From positions 5,005,765 to 5,069,764 of the forward strand of contig NC_057767.1 in the NCBI RefSeq assembly GCF_010389155.1: a stretch of 64,000 bases of DNA, in the 5' to 3' direction. Within the stretch, counting starts at the first letter, position 1; every line of letters begins with the position of its first letter. The position numbers and the translations under genes are program-made. The stretch is from Erigeron canadensis. Its lineage: Eukaryota > Streptophyta > Magnoliopsida > Asterales > Asteraceae. Positions 11,127-22,859 of the stretch are shown here, piece by piece. The notes under the pieces were generated by a model, which was given only the letters and a program-made list of their open reading frames with translations, did no database searches and was not told the DNA's origin.

Positions 11127-11960
11127 TTTAAATTTGGGATAAAAGCATGAAAATATATCCAACTATGACAAAAAAACAATATAATATACCCTACTACTCG
11201 ACTTGCTATTCAGTGTAGCCAACTACTGTTTTTGGGTTACTCAACGCAAGCAACCGAATACACACCAAGTAGCAGGTTACCACTTGCAGTTTTTATTTAT
11301 TTTATATTAAAAAACAGGTTACCAATTATCGATTCAAAGTCTTCAACATTGAATTCTAAACCCAAAGTTGTAGCTTCCTCCACTTGTTTACGCCATTGAA
11401 TTCTATATCTTGCATTTAGGAATGGCCTGACTGTTAAACCATACAAACTCTCCTCCATGTACATGAGATAAGTTGCTATAGAAACAAGACTGCCTTCCAC
11501 ATTTTTTGACTGGCTCAACGAGGAAATTATCTTAGAAGTACCTTTAATGGCATTTGCTGCAACTACAGTCAACAAGCACCCTCTTTTGCTACTGACAGTA
11601 GCTCTGCAAGCAAGACACCAACCGCATCTTTCCGGCGAGTGTTGGATTTGAAAACCTTTGGTCAGGGTTTGTGCGGGATCAAATTTTGAGTCGATTGGTG
11701 GTAGTTTCAAGTTTTAATTCGAAGAAACAACAAAGTTATCGCGATTTTAATTTTTCCGACGATTTTAGTAATGTTGATGATAACATAGATACAGATACAT
11801 TCATATAACCGGATGGAAACCTATTGTAGCAGGTTGCGTGCGTTGAATAACCCAAAAAACGTAGTTGGTTACACTGAATAACAAGTCGAGTAGTAGGGTA
11901 CATTACATAGTCTTTTTGTCATAGTTGGGTACATTTCCATGTTTTTATCCCTTTAAATTT
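11127..11960. mobile_element. Pack-MULE: Mutator-like element with captured gene fragment
   Basis: The element is 11136-11951 (816 bp), flanked by the perfect 9 bp duplication TTTAAATTT at 11127-11135 and 11952-11960. Both are seen directly. The termini are long inverted repeats of about 115 bp. The left starts GGGATAAAAGCATGAAAATA, the right reverse complement GGGATAAAAACATGGAAATG. Both continue through 'atatccaactatgac'-like and 'ccctactactcgacttg' blocks to 'gggttactcaacgcaagcaacc'. Long TIRs plus a 9 bp duplication are the hallmarks of Mutator-like elements. There is no transposase, and the interior is host-derived coding sequence, so it is non-autonomous of the Pack-MULE type. Confidence 0.88.
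11297..11710 (-). pseudogene. Captured fragment of a PTM-like (DDT-domain/PHD) gene
   Basis: The 137 aa frame contains HSPERCGWCLACRATVSSKR, then a GCLLTVVAANAIKGT segment, a GSLVSIATYLMYMEESLYGL segment and ARYRIQWRKQVEEA. I recognise this as the conserved Cys-rich region found in plant DDT-domain protein PTM (PHD-type transcription factor) homologues. Only this internal piece is present: there is no DDT domain, PHD finger or transmembrane part. It lies wholly inside the Mutator-like element, with its ends near the inner edges of the TIRs. The frame is still open, which suggests recent capture or retained coding, but there is no evidence that it is translated. The family name comes from memory and should be confirmed by protein search; the coding nature is more certain than the name. 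Confidence 0.65.
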
Positions 11961-13866
11961 AGACTTTTTAAGTAAAAAATTTTTGGTGATTATGGGAAGA
12001 GTTTGAAAAAGATTAACAAAAACTCTAATCTGACATTAAAGACTCGTCTTTTTGAGATGGACAAAGAAAAAGAGAAGTCAGAAGTTTAGAATAATAATAG
12101 AAACATCGTAACAGACAAGACTTGTCTAATAGTTTAATTTTAGCCTTTTAGGACATGTTAATTTTGTCATCAAAACTCAAAAAAAGGTGTTTACAACCAC
12201 AAAATTCTATTATTAAAATTACCAATAGCTATCAATAGAAGTCGTCATTTTTCATATATTCAGAACTTATCTTTAGATGAAATTAATTAAAGATGCTCAT
12301 AAGTAATTTGCTTGTACAAAATGCAATTGATTAATTATCTTCCAACTTGTGCTGCTAAACACACAAATGTTGAAACTTGAAATGCCTAATCATGTATTTC
12401 GATCTCCATCAAACACCCATAAAAATTTGAATCGGAAAACATTTAAGTAATCCTACTTTGAATCCGAAAACTTTAAATTAAAACAGGAAAAAGGAGTTTA
12501 TATAGATGAAAGCATAATCGATATCGATAATAACCGTTATTTTGAGTTTCAACTTTATTTCATTCAACGGTTGATGGTGATGTGAGGATTTTTTGAACCT
12601 TATTGAAAAGTTGTGATTAATTCATATACCAGACTCATGCACTTGAATGGCCATGGCATCAAATCAAATAGCTTATAGCTATATACAATTATTCAATACT
12701 TAAATTAGTTATTTAAAATTTAGGCTTTTTACTTTGTAACATTTTACATATAAATTTTTAAAAATATCTAACATATTTGATTCGTTTTTAACTACATTTA
12801 AGTGATTATTATTGTCTCATTATCAGGTCAGCAAGTATTATCGTATATCTCTCATATACTTTAACTAGTAACAAATTTATAGTGACAAATAGTGATTATC
12901 TGAATTTTGATTACTAAACTAGCTTAGTGACAAACTCTATGGTGTTAAGGAGAATAATCTTTTGGTCACTAAATAATATTTTGTTTTTCTTTTACTTGGA
13001 GTTAAATTATGACTTATGTTTCTAATGAAATCCATGGGAACATAGATTTATTCGAACGTCCTTAAAAAGAAACATGTATAGGGTGCTTTTCTGCTCACAA
13101 AGTGTCACTTTGACACTTTATAGTGACCGCTCTAAAGAGACAAATATTAAGCTGGATTTGTGTATTGTGATGCTGTCAAACTTATCAAAGCATGAGCCCA
13201 ATTCGTTTCTTATGGTGAACATAGGCTGATCCAGTAGCCATGATTCTATGAAATTTGGCCCAATAGTCTATCTCTTTTTATAGTTTTAAAATGTATGTCG
13301 ATGGTCAGGGTTCGATTATTGCGGTTTGTAAACTTTAGAGCTTCTATATGTTGTTATGAAATATTTATTTGATATTATTTCCTAATAGATTGTAATTGTA
13401 TTTTGACATTTTTTATTGAATTTATAACAAATTTTGTTGCAACTTTATAATAAAAAAAAATTAAAATTAATCATACCGGTAATACCGTCTAATAATACCA
13501 ATAATATTGGTAATGGGTACCACATTAATATGATGAAAATACGGGTATTTAAAATATTGATGTAATTATGTAAAGTTACTTAAACGCTTAAATGTTTTAT
13601 ACGATTGGATGGGTCACCTCCCTTAAATTAAAGTAATCACCGCAAGGGAAAGTTACCAACCCCCACTTGACCGCGCATCAGACAATCGAATCCATATGCG
13701 TGAATTTGTTTGTGCCCAGTTTTTCAGTCAAAATAACAATACAAGTGATTAAAGGCGTGCTATGAAATTTGATAGAGAAAAAACTTGACTTAATTTTTAA
13801 CTTGTGAGTAAATAAAATAATCCCATCAAGTTGGAAATTATAGTGTCAGCAACATGCCAAGTTTGA
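11961..13866. other. Intergenic, no gene seen
   Basis: AT-rich DNA without convincing coding frames. A small hairpin near 13098-13125 ('caaagtgtcactttgacactt') is visible. No element boundaries were resolved. Confidence 0.35.
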
Positions 13867-13874
13867 ATTCATTC

Positions 13875-14095
13875 TACTAGCCGAATACCCGCGCAATGCG
13901 GCGGTGTAGGCGGCGACATGTGGGCAGTGGCGGTGGCGATTTGTAGTGGCAACGGCGGCGAATAAGATAGATAATTGATTATAATAATTCATGTGATTTA
14001 AAAAGTTAATGAAAGTAATTTAGTAGATAAGAGATTAAGAGATTTCAAAAATAAATAGAATACCTAGTTTATATTATAAAGAAGTATAGATAAAT
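13875..14095 (-). mobile_element. Helitron-like terminus (minus orientation)
   Basis: On the minus strand the sequence ends CCGCATTGCGCGG, then 'gtattcgg', then CTAG followed by T. A short GC hairpin about 10 nt before CTAG is the Helitron 3' end signature. The adjacent body ('gataagagattaagag ... tttatattataaagaagtata') also resembles the segment at 37390-37665 in the P450-3 intron. Confidence 0.5.
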
Positions 14096-15070
14096 AATTA
14101 GAAAATGCTAAAAAAACTTGTATCTTCCATATTAAAAGTTCGCCCTCTAATTTTTATGGTAAATGTACAAACAATTTATGCATCTTAAACACAACCCTAA
14201 AGGCTGTATTTAACAAACCCCTAAATAATTTAAGGCTTCCTTTTATGAAACCTTAAAAAACAAAAACTACGACAGTGATAAATAACTAATTATGTTACTC
14301 AAAATAATAACAATTATGTCCATCACAATTTGGTCATCTCCTAACATATGTTTACTTCAGTTTCTTTAAAAGACACACATATAGTAAAACTTTCAACAAA
14401 ACATTTAAGATAATTGTAAATATAACCATACCCAACAATAATAGCTAAGATGAGGTTATTTAAGTATAGGCTCGTTTTCCTAAAGGCACAAAGGACAACC
14501 GGCTAACACCCGGCCTAAAGGGTTTGATCTCACCGTCTTAGTGGGAATAGTTACCGAATTTACATTTTCAAAGGATTTAAACCTTCACCAATCAGAAAGA
14601 AAGCATAAATTAAAAACTCTCTGACCAATGGGTTTATTGGAACCCCAATGGTTATTTAAGATTTTTTTAAACTACTAACTAATATGATGTCAGGTACAAC
14701 AACAAAATTGAGTATCAAGGATCAGTTCTAACTAGTGAGCGTACATTATACTCGATCGATTAAATGTAAATAGTCACTTTCGATTGTTTTTACCAAAATT
14801 AATGATCGTATAAACAGTTAATGTTTATAAATCGAATAAAGTAAACAATTGGAATTATCATTCTTTCTTTTTATTTATTCAGATTTATTTAAAGTAATCC
14901 TTTTAATAAGTCACTATATAAAATTGATTTTATCGAATTGTGATGGCATTGTGGAATTTTTTATTATTAATTAAATATTAATATAGGTGCAATAGTAATC
15001 CATTCAATTTTTTATATAAAGTTTAAAAAAAGTGATTATGCATGATTGGTGGCTAAACTAACAATGCTAG
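14096..15070. other. Intergenic, decayed repeats
   Basis: No coding frame. The stretch near 14480-14650 has sequence reading on the minus strand like a tRNA-related repeat head, but the boxes are too degraded to call. Confidence 0.3.
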
Positions 15071-15074
15071 AACT

Positions 15075-16266
15075 CCTTATCTTAATCTTAATCTTAATAT
15101 AAAACAGTTGAACTAATGATTTATTAAACAATCACATCACTCAATTTCATCAAATTGACTTTTGATAATGTCATCATTTAGATAAACTACAAATTAAAAA
15201 TCCCGATAATCATTATCCAAATATATTATTATATTGATATATATATTAATTTGTAGAAAAAATCTCATTAATTTACACTTTTTTGTTTTCCATCGATAAT
15301 TTACAGTTTTTAGCCTTGAATACTTAATGTATATATATTTTTAACCATCAACTTGAGAAAATTCTTTAATTGTAATCATTTAATTAATTAAAAAAAGTTC
15401 AATATATGAAATATTGTCTACAAAAATTTATTTCAAAACCTAATGACTAATTAACAAATATTAGATTAGATTTTTATAAATTATAAATATTAATATTTAG
15501 TTTAATATTTAATATAAACATAAATCAAATTCTAGATACATATGCCAAACATAATAACAGATGAAGATATATAACATCATCATTTTAAACACAATAGAAA
15601 TTACAAAACATTTGACGATCACAGAACAAAACACCATTTAGAACAGAGCGTTACTTAAATACTAAATCCAAATCAATATGAACTCCATTCAAGATTTATT
15701 TTTATCTCTCAATCAAGAAGGTACATAATTTTCTCTTTTTTTTATATATTAGTTTTGCGTATTAATGTTTAAAATTACAATTGTCACTCAAATCAAGAGT
15801 CCTAATTGTTATCAAAAAATATAAAAACAATTCTAGTTGTTATCAAATTATTATAGGACATGTGATTGAAAATAAACATATGCGTGTTATGATTCCGCAT
15901 CATGATCAAATACATATACTTGAATGTCAAGTACAAAATCACAAGTATGTTTATATTTTAATTTTTAAATATTTTTCATAATAATATCACATTATGAGTA
16001 CACATGGTTTCAAAATATTCTACAATAGAGAAATTATTATATATAACATGTGCCTTGTGGAATGGCTATGGCAAACATATCAATCAATATGTCTAGGCTA
16101 ATAATGACAGTGACGAACATATGATTATTGTACTACAACTTGCAAAATATAACACTTAAAACTGCATTTCTACAAAATTATAATTTATGACTTAAATGTA
16201 TGAAGATTTAATATTAATAATATCGTAAATCCCGTGTCCAGTGTTGAATACGGGTCTAAAATCTAG
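15075..16266 (+). mobile_element. Non-autonomous Helitron, family A copy 1
   Basis: The 5' side carries the family block 'aaaacagttgaactaatga' and 'tttcatcaaattgacttttg'. The 3' side carries the hairpin CCCGTGTCCAGTGTTGAATA-cggg (16231-16253), then 'tctaaaat' and CTAG (16263-16266), followed by T. Further copies with the same ends are at 18375-18906 and 18907-19533, and in reverse at 39817-40165. No Rep/helicase coding is present. Confidence 0.65.
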
Positions 16267-16595
16267 TTATATCCTAGATTAGTCCCGTGCGTTACACGTT
16301 TATATATTATTTCTCGTTGATTCTCATAAATTATATATAGTAAATATAGCCCTAAAAATTTAGGTGAATAATATATATCATAAAGTAAATGTTCCAATAG
16401 ATTCAAGTAGATGATTTATATCACTAGCAAATATTCAGGACACTCGTATCTTGGATGCTACTGCTTTAAAGCATAAAATTTAATAAGAATTATAAATACA
16501 TGAGTTATGCAATAAAGAAACAAAGGTCAAACTCCAGACTTCCTTTTTCTTTTGTTGGATTCAAATAATTCAATGTTTTCGTTTCTTCCTAAATA

Positions 16596-16852
16596 CTCTC
16601 TTCGTCCTACCAATTGTGTCCACTTTTAAACTTTCAAAGTCAATTTTTTACAACTTTGACCTTCAATATCTTTGTTTGTGTTTTATAATACTTGATGAAA
16701 GTTATATGAATTAATTTAGTTTTACATATCTTTACATCGGTATAACTTTTATCAAGTATTATATAACACAAACAAAGATATTCAAGGTCAAGGTTGTTAA
16801 AAAACTGACTTTGAAAATTAAAAAATGAACACATTTAGTGAGACGGAAGGAG
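16596..16852. mobile_element. Stowaway-like MITE
   Basis: The left end is TA|CTCTCTTCGTCCTACC and the right end GAGACGGAAGGAG|TG, a worn form of the CTCCCTCCGTCCC terminus. The inner arms are inverted: 'caaagtcaattttttaca' against 'gttaaaaaactgactttg', and 'atatctttgtttgtg' against 'cacaaacaaagatat'. Length is 257 bp. Confidence 0.75.
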
Positions 16853-17019
16853 TGTTTCTACTTCTCACTTACCAAGTTGTTAGCGAAACCAATTTTTTTT
16901 TCATTTAAACTACTTTGTTTACTCACTTTTGTTCTAATGGCAAAATAAAAATAAAAATGATAGTGACTTATTATGATTTTTAATCATAAAGAAAGAAAAA
17001 ACTTCTCAATTCCACTTTT

Positions 17020-17215
17020 CGTGGGTTTTGAGCCCTAATTCTTCGACGGTGTATGTGGGAGGTTATAATGCAGACAAACCTTATCTCTACTAAGTAGAGA
17101 AGATGTTTCCATTTTATACTTAAATGCTAGAATAGACCCTCTAACCTTTGCATGAGGTGAGGATCGAACCCCATGACCTCTGTCTCCAGGGTATTTACCA
17201 CTAATTCAACCATGC
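17020..17215 (-). repeat. tRNA-derived SINE-like repeat
   Basis: On the minus strand the head reads 'ggttgaattagtggtaaata' then 'aggtcatggggttcgatcc', matching Pol III A and B box style. The body contains the 'cgacggtgtatgtgggag' and 'gatgtttcca' blocks shared with copies at 3111-3660 and 53435-53668. Confidence 0.6.
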
Positions 17216-18025
17216 TGCTTATGATTTTTAATGATGCAATATAAAAACATTTGACTTATTTGAATATTACAGTATAATTTTGTAATATTCAATATTAGAA
17301 AATTTGTATTCTTTTCGATACGTGTTAATATAAACGTTAATATAAATTCAAGTGCAAATATCGCTAAGTATGTGACAATATACAATTTCAATGGACATAT
17401 TATGATTTGTGTAATTCAAATACCACTAAAGATGTCACAGTAAACAATTTCCATTAGCATATATTTAAAAAATACTTCAATATAAAACTCAAAATTGTAA
17501 TATTTTAGATCAATTTTGCATTGATAAAAATACACGCAATAAACTAAATTTTAAGCAATAATAAATTAACGTCTAATATTGATATTGTTGTAAGCCCTGT
17601 ATATTAGACACGAGTCTATAATTTAATATACTTATATATCAATAACAACAATATCATGCATGTCTAAATAATTTAACTATAGACTTAAGGGCTACATTTA
17701 ATATTTCCCTTAAATTAAGAACTCCAAATCTAAAATTTAGTTTGATGATTTCTAATTTACATAAATTTAATACTGTCAGATTAACTTAAAAATGCATCTA
17801 TACATATGTATCCCAAAAAGTGATTTGTATGAAATTATAATTTACATGAATTGAAAATTTCCGTCTTTTTTTAAAATATGGCATAGAACTGTAAACTTAG
17901 AGGAATTGATGTACAAAAAATTTTCTTTATAAGTTGTTGGATACTTTAAAATTAACAAAAACCAATTTAGATAAATTGGTGAGCTTAAGCAATGGGTGGT
18001 AGGTTCGATCTTTTCTTAATCTTAA
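17216..18025. other. Intergenic, decayed Helitron-like DNA
   Basis: A worn family-A 3' end is suggested at about 17570-17640 ('taagccctgtatattagaca', then 'cgagtctata'). No genes are seen. Confidence 0.35.
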
Positions 18026-18906
18026 TCTTTTATTATACTAAAACACAGTTGCTCTAATAACTTATTGATTAATCACACCTTTCGATTTCTTAATTTTGAC
18101 TTTTGGTTTCAATTTTGACTTTAATTTACATTTTTTTGTTTTCCATCACAAATTTACACTTTTTACCTATTAATATAATATAATAAATAAATAATAATAG
18201 CTAATATATATTCAATAGAATAATAGCTAATATTTATCCAATAAAATAATAACTAATATATATCGAATAATATGTTCTATCATATATCTATATATAATTA
18301 ATTAATTAAAAATAAATTAAATTTAATGTAAATATATTAAGATTTTAATAGTAATTGTAATATTTTAATTATATATATAATAAAATACAGTTGAACTATT
18401 GACTTATTAACCAATTATATCGATCGATTTCATCAAAGACTATCGCTTATGTCATCATTTAGATTTTTACATAATTTTATTTAATTAATAAAAAACAAAT
18501 AACTAAAATAATTATTTTTACAATGTAATTAAAAACATTTTTCTATCTACAAAGTCTCGTTTTCACACATGAACAATTGTACATTGTAGTATCTCGAGTT
18601 AAGTCAAAAAGGGGCTTTAAGGTGTTAATATGTCACAAAGATGAGAATACAAAAAAAACTACAACAAATTTCGTTTATAAAAATGTCTTTCAAATGACAA
18701 AGGAGGGTATATACTTCCAATGATCTTTATTACATTAGTTTTCTTTCTATTAGTTTTACATTTTTGGCATTTGAATTGAATACTTATTATGTACTTATAT
18801 CTTCAACTTTGAACTTATAAGCTTTTATGAGTTACATGTATTAATATCTAATATTAATAATGTTGTAAGTCTTGTGTCCAGTATTGGACACGGGTCTAAA
18901 ATCTAG
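18026..18906 (+). mobile_element. Helitron family A, nested copies 2a/2b
   Basis: Two family-A 5' blocks occur, at about 18037 ('aaacacagttgctctaataa') and about 18383 ('acagttgaactattgactta'), but only one 3' end follows. That end is the hairpin 'cttgtgtccagtattggaca'-cggg at 18871-18893, then CTAG at 18903-18906. One copy is therefore truncated by, or nested with, another. Confidence 0.6.
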
Positions 18907-19533
18907 TATATACTATAAGACAGTTGAACTAATGACTTATTAACTAATCAAATCGTTTAATTTCATCAAATTGTCTCTCGCTTATGTCATCATTTAGATA
19001 AATTATAAATTAAATCTCCTAATAATCATTATCCAAATATATTATTATATTAGTACTTATATTAATTTGTAGAAAAAATATCATTAATTTATACTTTTTT
19101 TGTTTTCCATAAATAATTTACACTTTTTAACCCTGAATACTTAATTTATTTTTATTTTTAGCCATCAACTTAAGGAGATTTTTTTATATAATTTTTGAAA
19201 AAAATTACAAAAGTATTTATATTTAATTTTTTAAAGTTACAATTATCATTTAAATCAAGAGTCCTAATTGTTATCAAAGAATATGAAAACAATCTGAATT
19301 GTTGTTTAATTATCATAGGACAAGTAATTGATAATAAACCTATTCATGTTATGGGTCGCATCATGATCAAATGACGAACCTGTGATTATTGTACTATAAT
19401 TTGCAAAATATAACAATACTTAGAACAATATATCTTCGAAATTATAAGTTTTTATAAATTGAATATATAAAGATCTAATATTAATAATATTGTAAACCTC
19501 GTGTCCAGTGTTGGACACGGGTCTAATATCTAG
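18907..19533 (+). mobile_element. Helitron family A, copy 3
   Basis: The 5' block 'gacagttgaactaatgactt' starts right after the CTAG of the previous copy. The 3' end is a hairpin GTGTCCAGTGTTGGACAC (19501-19518), then 'gggtctaatatctag' ending at 19533 before T. The head-to-tail junction with copy 2 is direct. Confidence 0.68.
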
Positions 19534-19565
19534 TTCCCACTAAATGCATTATTTTTTATTTAATA

Positions 19566-20234
19566 GATGATACTTAGGGGTGAGTATGGATCGGTTTGGG
19601 TCGGTTTTTTTTGCCTAAAACCGAACCAAAATCAATCCATTCGGTTTTTAGAAAACCAAAACCATTGGATTCGGTTTTTATTCGGTTCGGTTTCTTGGTT
19701 TTCCGGTTCGGTTTGGATCGGTTTCGGTTTGTTTTTAATAAATTGTTTTTAATGTTTTTTATATATTATGTTATAATTTAACTTTTAATTGTTAAGAAAA
19801 AAACTATGATATAAAAACTCAAATACAGAGAAGCTTTTTATTAACTAATTATATTTTTTAGGTATTAAAATTTGTATAACTTTTATAAAGCGAATTGGTT
19901 TTACTGCACGTTTTTATTAAAAATATACAATTTGTATAGATTTGTACATTAAAAAGATAAAAAGATTAAATATATTAAAATATTTATAAGTTATAAGTAA
20001 TAAATATAAATGTAATATGATATAAAAATAAAATAAATTAAAATATATTTAGCTCGGTTCGGTTCGGTTTTGATTGGTTTTTTGGCATATGAAACCGAAA
20101 CCCGAACCGATCCGTTCGGTTTTTAGAAAACGAAAACCAAACCAATGGATTTCGTTCGGTTTTTGGTTTTTTTCGATTTGTTTTTCTCGGTTTTTGGTTT
20201 TCCGGTTCGGTTTTTGCTCACCCCTAGATGATAC
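19566..20234. mobile_element. Non-autonomous hAT element with 8 bp TSD
   Basis: The element is 19574-20226 (653 bp). The 8 bp duplication GATGATAC is at 19566-19573 and 20227-20234. Termini are TTAGGGGTGAG and CTCACCCCTA. Both ends carry many subterminal copies of 'ttcggttt' / 'aaccgaa' (about 150 bp each side), as expected for hAT transposase binding sites. The middle is AT-rich and non-coding. The open frames over the ends are artefacts of the CGGTT repeats. Confidence 0.85.
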
Positions 20235-20390
20235 CTATATAACATGCATAGGTAGCGACTTACATGGCGATATTTGAGAGACAAACAATGTGAGAATGCC
20301 ACGTAGGAAAAAAAATGATGTGGCGATACCAGAGATATGCCACATCATTGCTTTAAGATAGAGAATTTTATATACATATAGAGATATATA

Positions 20391-20582
20391 TGAGGGAAGT
20401 GAAGGTGGTGCTGTTATGCACTAAAGTTGGGTGAAATCCCTCTCATATGTTGATTTTTTTAATCCATAAAAAACATGAGGGGCAATTATTAATTCATTAT
20501 ACATTAAATATTTAAAAGTTAGCTTGTGAGAGGGATTTCACCCAACTTGGGTGCATAACAGCACCACCTTCATTTTTCCCTA
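20391..20582. mobile_element. Foldback MITE (GTGGTGCTGTTATGCAC family), copy 1
   Basis: The left arm AGGGAAGTGAAGGTGGTGCT and 'gttgggtgaaatccctctca' are mirrored by 'tgagagggatttcacccaac' and 'agcaccaccttcatttttcc'. It inserted in a (TA)n tract. Hairpin of about 190 bp. Confidence 0.75.
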
Positions 20583-20597
20583 TATATATATATATAT

Positions 20598-20775
20598 GAG
20601 AAAAGTGAGTATGGGGCTGTTATGTACCTAACTTGGGTGAAAAATCTCTCACATACCAATATTTTAATATTTTGAATAAATGTTTGGCCCCCCATGATTT
20701 TTATAGTTTAAAAAAGGTATGTGAGGGGTTTTCACCCAACTTAAGTGCCTAACAGTCTCATATTCATTCCCCCTT
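20598..20775. mobile_element. Foldback MITE of the same family, copy 2
   Basis: GAGAAAAGTGAGTATGGGGC and 'cttgggtgaaaaatctctca' are mirrored by 'gtgaggggttttcacccaac' and 'gtctcatattcattcccc'. It is separated from copy 1 by a (TA)n tract. A decayed relative is at 48505-48640. Confidence 0.7.
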
Positions 20776-20778
20776 TAT

Positions 20779-20781
20779 ATA

Positions 20782-20817
<36 letters not shown>

Positions 20818-20818
20818 T
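20779..20818. repeat. (TA)n/(TGTA)n microsatellite
   Basis: A TA run followed by about seven TGTA units, adjoining the foldback element at 20598-20775. Confidence 0.9.
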
Positions 20819-21324
20819 AATTTTAGCTAAAATCTATTTATATTAAAAGAATAATGAGAACTTATAAATTATAACTTCATGTGAACATATTCTGCTGCCA
20901 AATACAAGTATCATTTACAAACAAAGACTTCATGTGTCAGAAGATGATTTAAGCAAAGACAAACCATAATATGGGTTTGCAAAAGATGAATAGGGGAAGA
21001 AGATAAAGAGACGTGAGATGAGTTTTTCAATTAGTCATTAGGGATTTTTTTTGTTTTCATATATAATAAATATAATGTTTAATTAAGTTTTATACTAAAA
21101 TGATAAATATTTTTGAAACCATACTAATTTGATAAATAAATTTTCCAATCACACCGATTTGGAAAAAAAACTCAATGAAACTTCCAATTCCATAGATAAA
21201 TTTACCAACCAAATTAACTAAGATTACAAAATTACTAAATTCCAATTCATATTTCTTCAAATTCTAATTTTTTTTTATTAATTCTAATTATTTTAAAAAC
21301 ATTTCTGTCAACTAAAGCACCCTT

Positions 21325-21755
21325 AATGTTTTTTTTAGGATTTCAATTCATAAATGTGGCACTCAATTCCTCACGTCACTTTTAGTACATAAACAATAAC
21401 TCAAATTTAATTATGTCATTTAAATTTATCTTTAGATATATAATTTTTGGGTTGTCTACTAACCACTTGCACTTTTATAGGTATGTTCCATTGCCTTTGA
21501 GATAGTTGATGTTTTGTTCAATTCTGGATTTTTAAGTTTTCTTAATATTTTTTTGTCGTATTCAATTCTTTTTTAATGTTTCTTTTTAGGTTCTCAATTC
21601 ATAAATGTGGCACTCAATTGTTGTTTGCCAACAACTACGTCCTCACGTCACTTTTAGTACATAAGCAATATCTCAAATTTAATTATGTCATTAAAATTTT
21701 ATGTTTGGATATATAATTTTTGGGTTGTCTACTAACCACTTGCACTTTTGTAATC
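21325..21755 (+). repeat. Direct duplication of ~165 bp
   Basis: The blocks 'attcataaatgtggcactca', 'cctcacgtcacttttagtac' and 'gggttgtctactaaccactt' occur in order at 21346-21473 and again at 21597-21747. The second copy has a ~24 bp insert. No coding frame. Confidence 0.75.
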
Positions 21756-22011
21756 TACATAGTTAGAATACTAAAATGTATGTATGTATCTTATTTATGT
21801 AATCAACCTAACACATTTGTAGCAAACAAGTAGTCTACTATTTTACTCTATACCACCATATAAATTACTATGTTAGGTGCTTCATCTTCGTACAAAGTAT
21901 GCCATAACAGCATATTAAAATCAATAATAAAACTACCATTATAAGTACTTATACAACATTATCCCACGCAATAAACGTATCGTCCACAAGGCAACGCTCA
22001 TGTGACATATA

Positions 22012-22853
22012 CCTATATATATAAAACCCTTGAATGCGTTTATGTGCCATCAATGTTTTTGGTAAAAATAGTCCCTATCGTTTAATCTCTTACAATGATA
22101 GTCCCTTTTGTTAAAAAGTATTAGAACAATCTAATGAATGTTAACGACCATTAACTTCTGTTTGTGTGTTTAAGGGTAGTAATAAATAACAACTGCAATC
22201 AGGTTCTCTTTCTTTAACTAGAAGTTATGTCTTTTTCTCAAATGGGTATTAACGATCGTTAAATACTATTTAGTGTCCAAAATGAGTTACCAAAGCTGAT
22301 GCAAATCAAGTCGATGTTTCTAACAGCCGTTAGAGTATGTAGTATCTGTGTCAAATTAGTATTGTCTATCGGTCGAAATTTAACAAGAAAGCGTGAGTTT
22401 GTTTTTTTGTTTCAAGTTTATATTTTTTTCTGGCATTTTTAACTAAAATTGTCATTTTTTTGTTCATCTTAGCTTTTTATTTTTTAATGTACAAAGTTAA
22501 TATGGTATCCGTATTCATTTGTTTTTTTATTTTTTACAATGATTTGTAAGGTACTTTCCATTTCTTTTTGTATTACACATATATCTAATTCTATAAGTTT
22601 ACGTTTTCATTCATTTTTCCCCGTTTTGTCATAGGTTTTTTTCAATTAATCATATATAATTGATACATGATTAACATTTGTTTTTGTCTTTTCAATTATT
22701 CATAGGTATGATCATATAATATATCTTACGTTTGTTCATGACAATACATTTTCAGACACACGTATAAATAAGAAACAAATAATGTATCTCCCGTTTGTAT
22801 AAGGTTTCTGAAAACACGTTATGTCTCTCGGGCAAAGTCTGGGTAAAATAACT
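22012..22853 (+). mobile_element. Helitron-like element, family B
   Basis: Starts with 'ctatatatataaaacccttg' and ends 'cgggcaaagtctgggtaaaa', then TAACTAGTT. This resembles the plant Helitron end with a short GC hairpin followed by CTAG, although the hairpin is worn. No coding frame inside. Confidence 0.45.
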
Positions 22854-22859
22854 AGTTAG

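Noticed and set aside
11297..11710. 137 aa open frame as a stand-alone gene
   Set aside because: It lies entirely inside a Mutator-like element and matches only an internal piece of a larger protein family, so it is a captured fragment.
19567..20277. Open frames rich in Phe/Gly/Arg and Lys/Pro
   Set aside because: They arise from the CGGTT/AACCG subterminal repeats of a hAT element.
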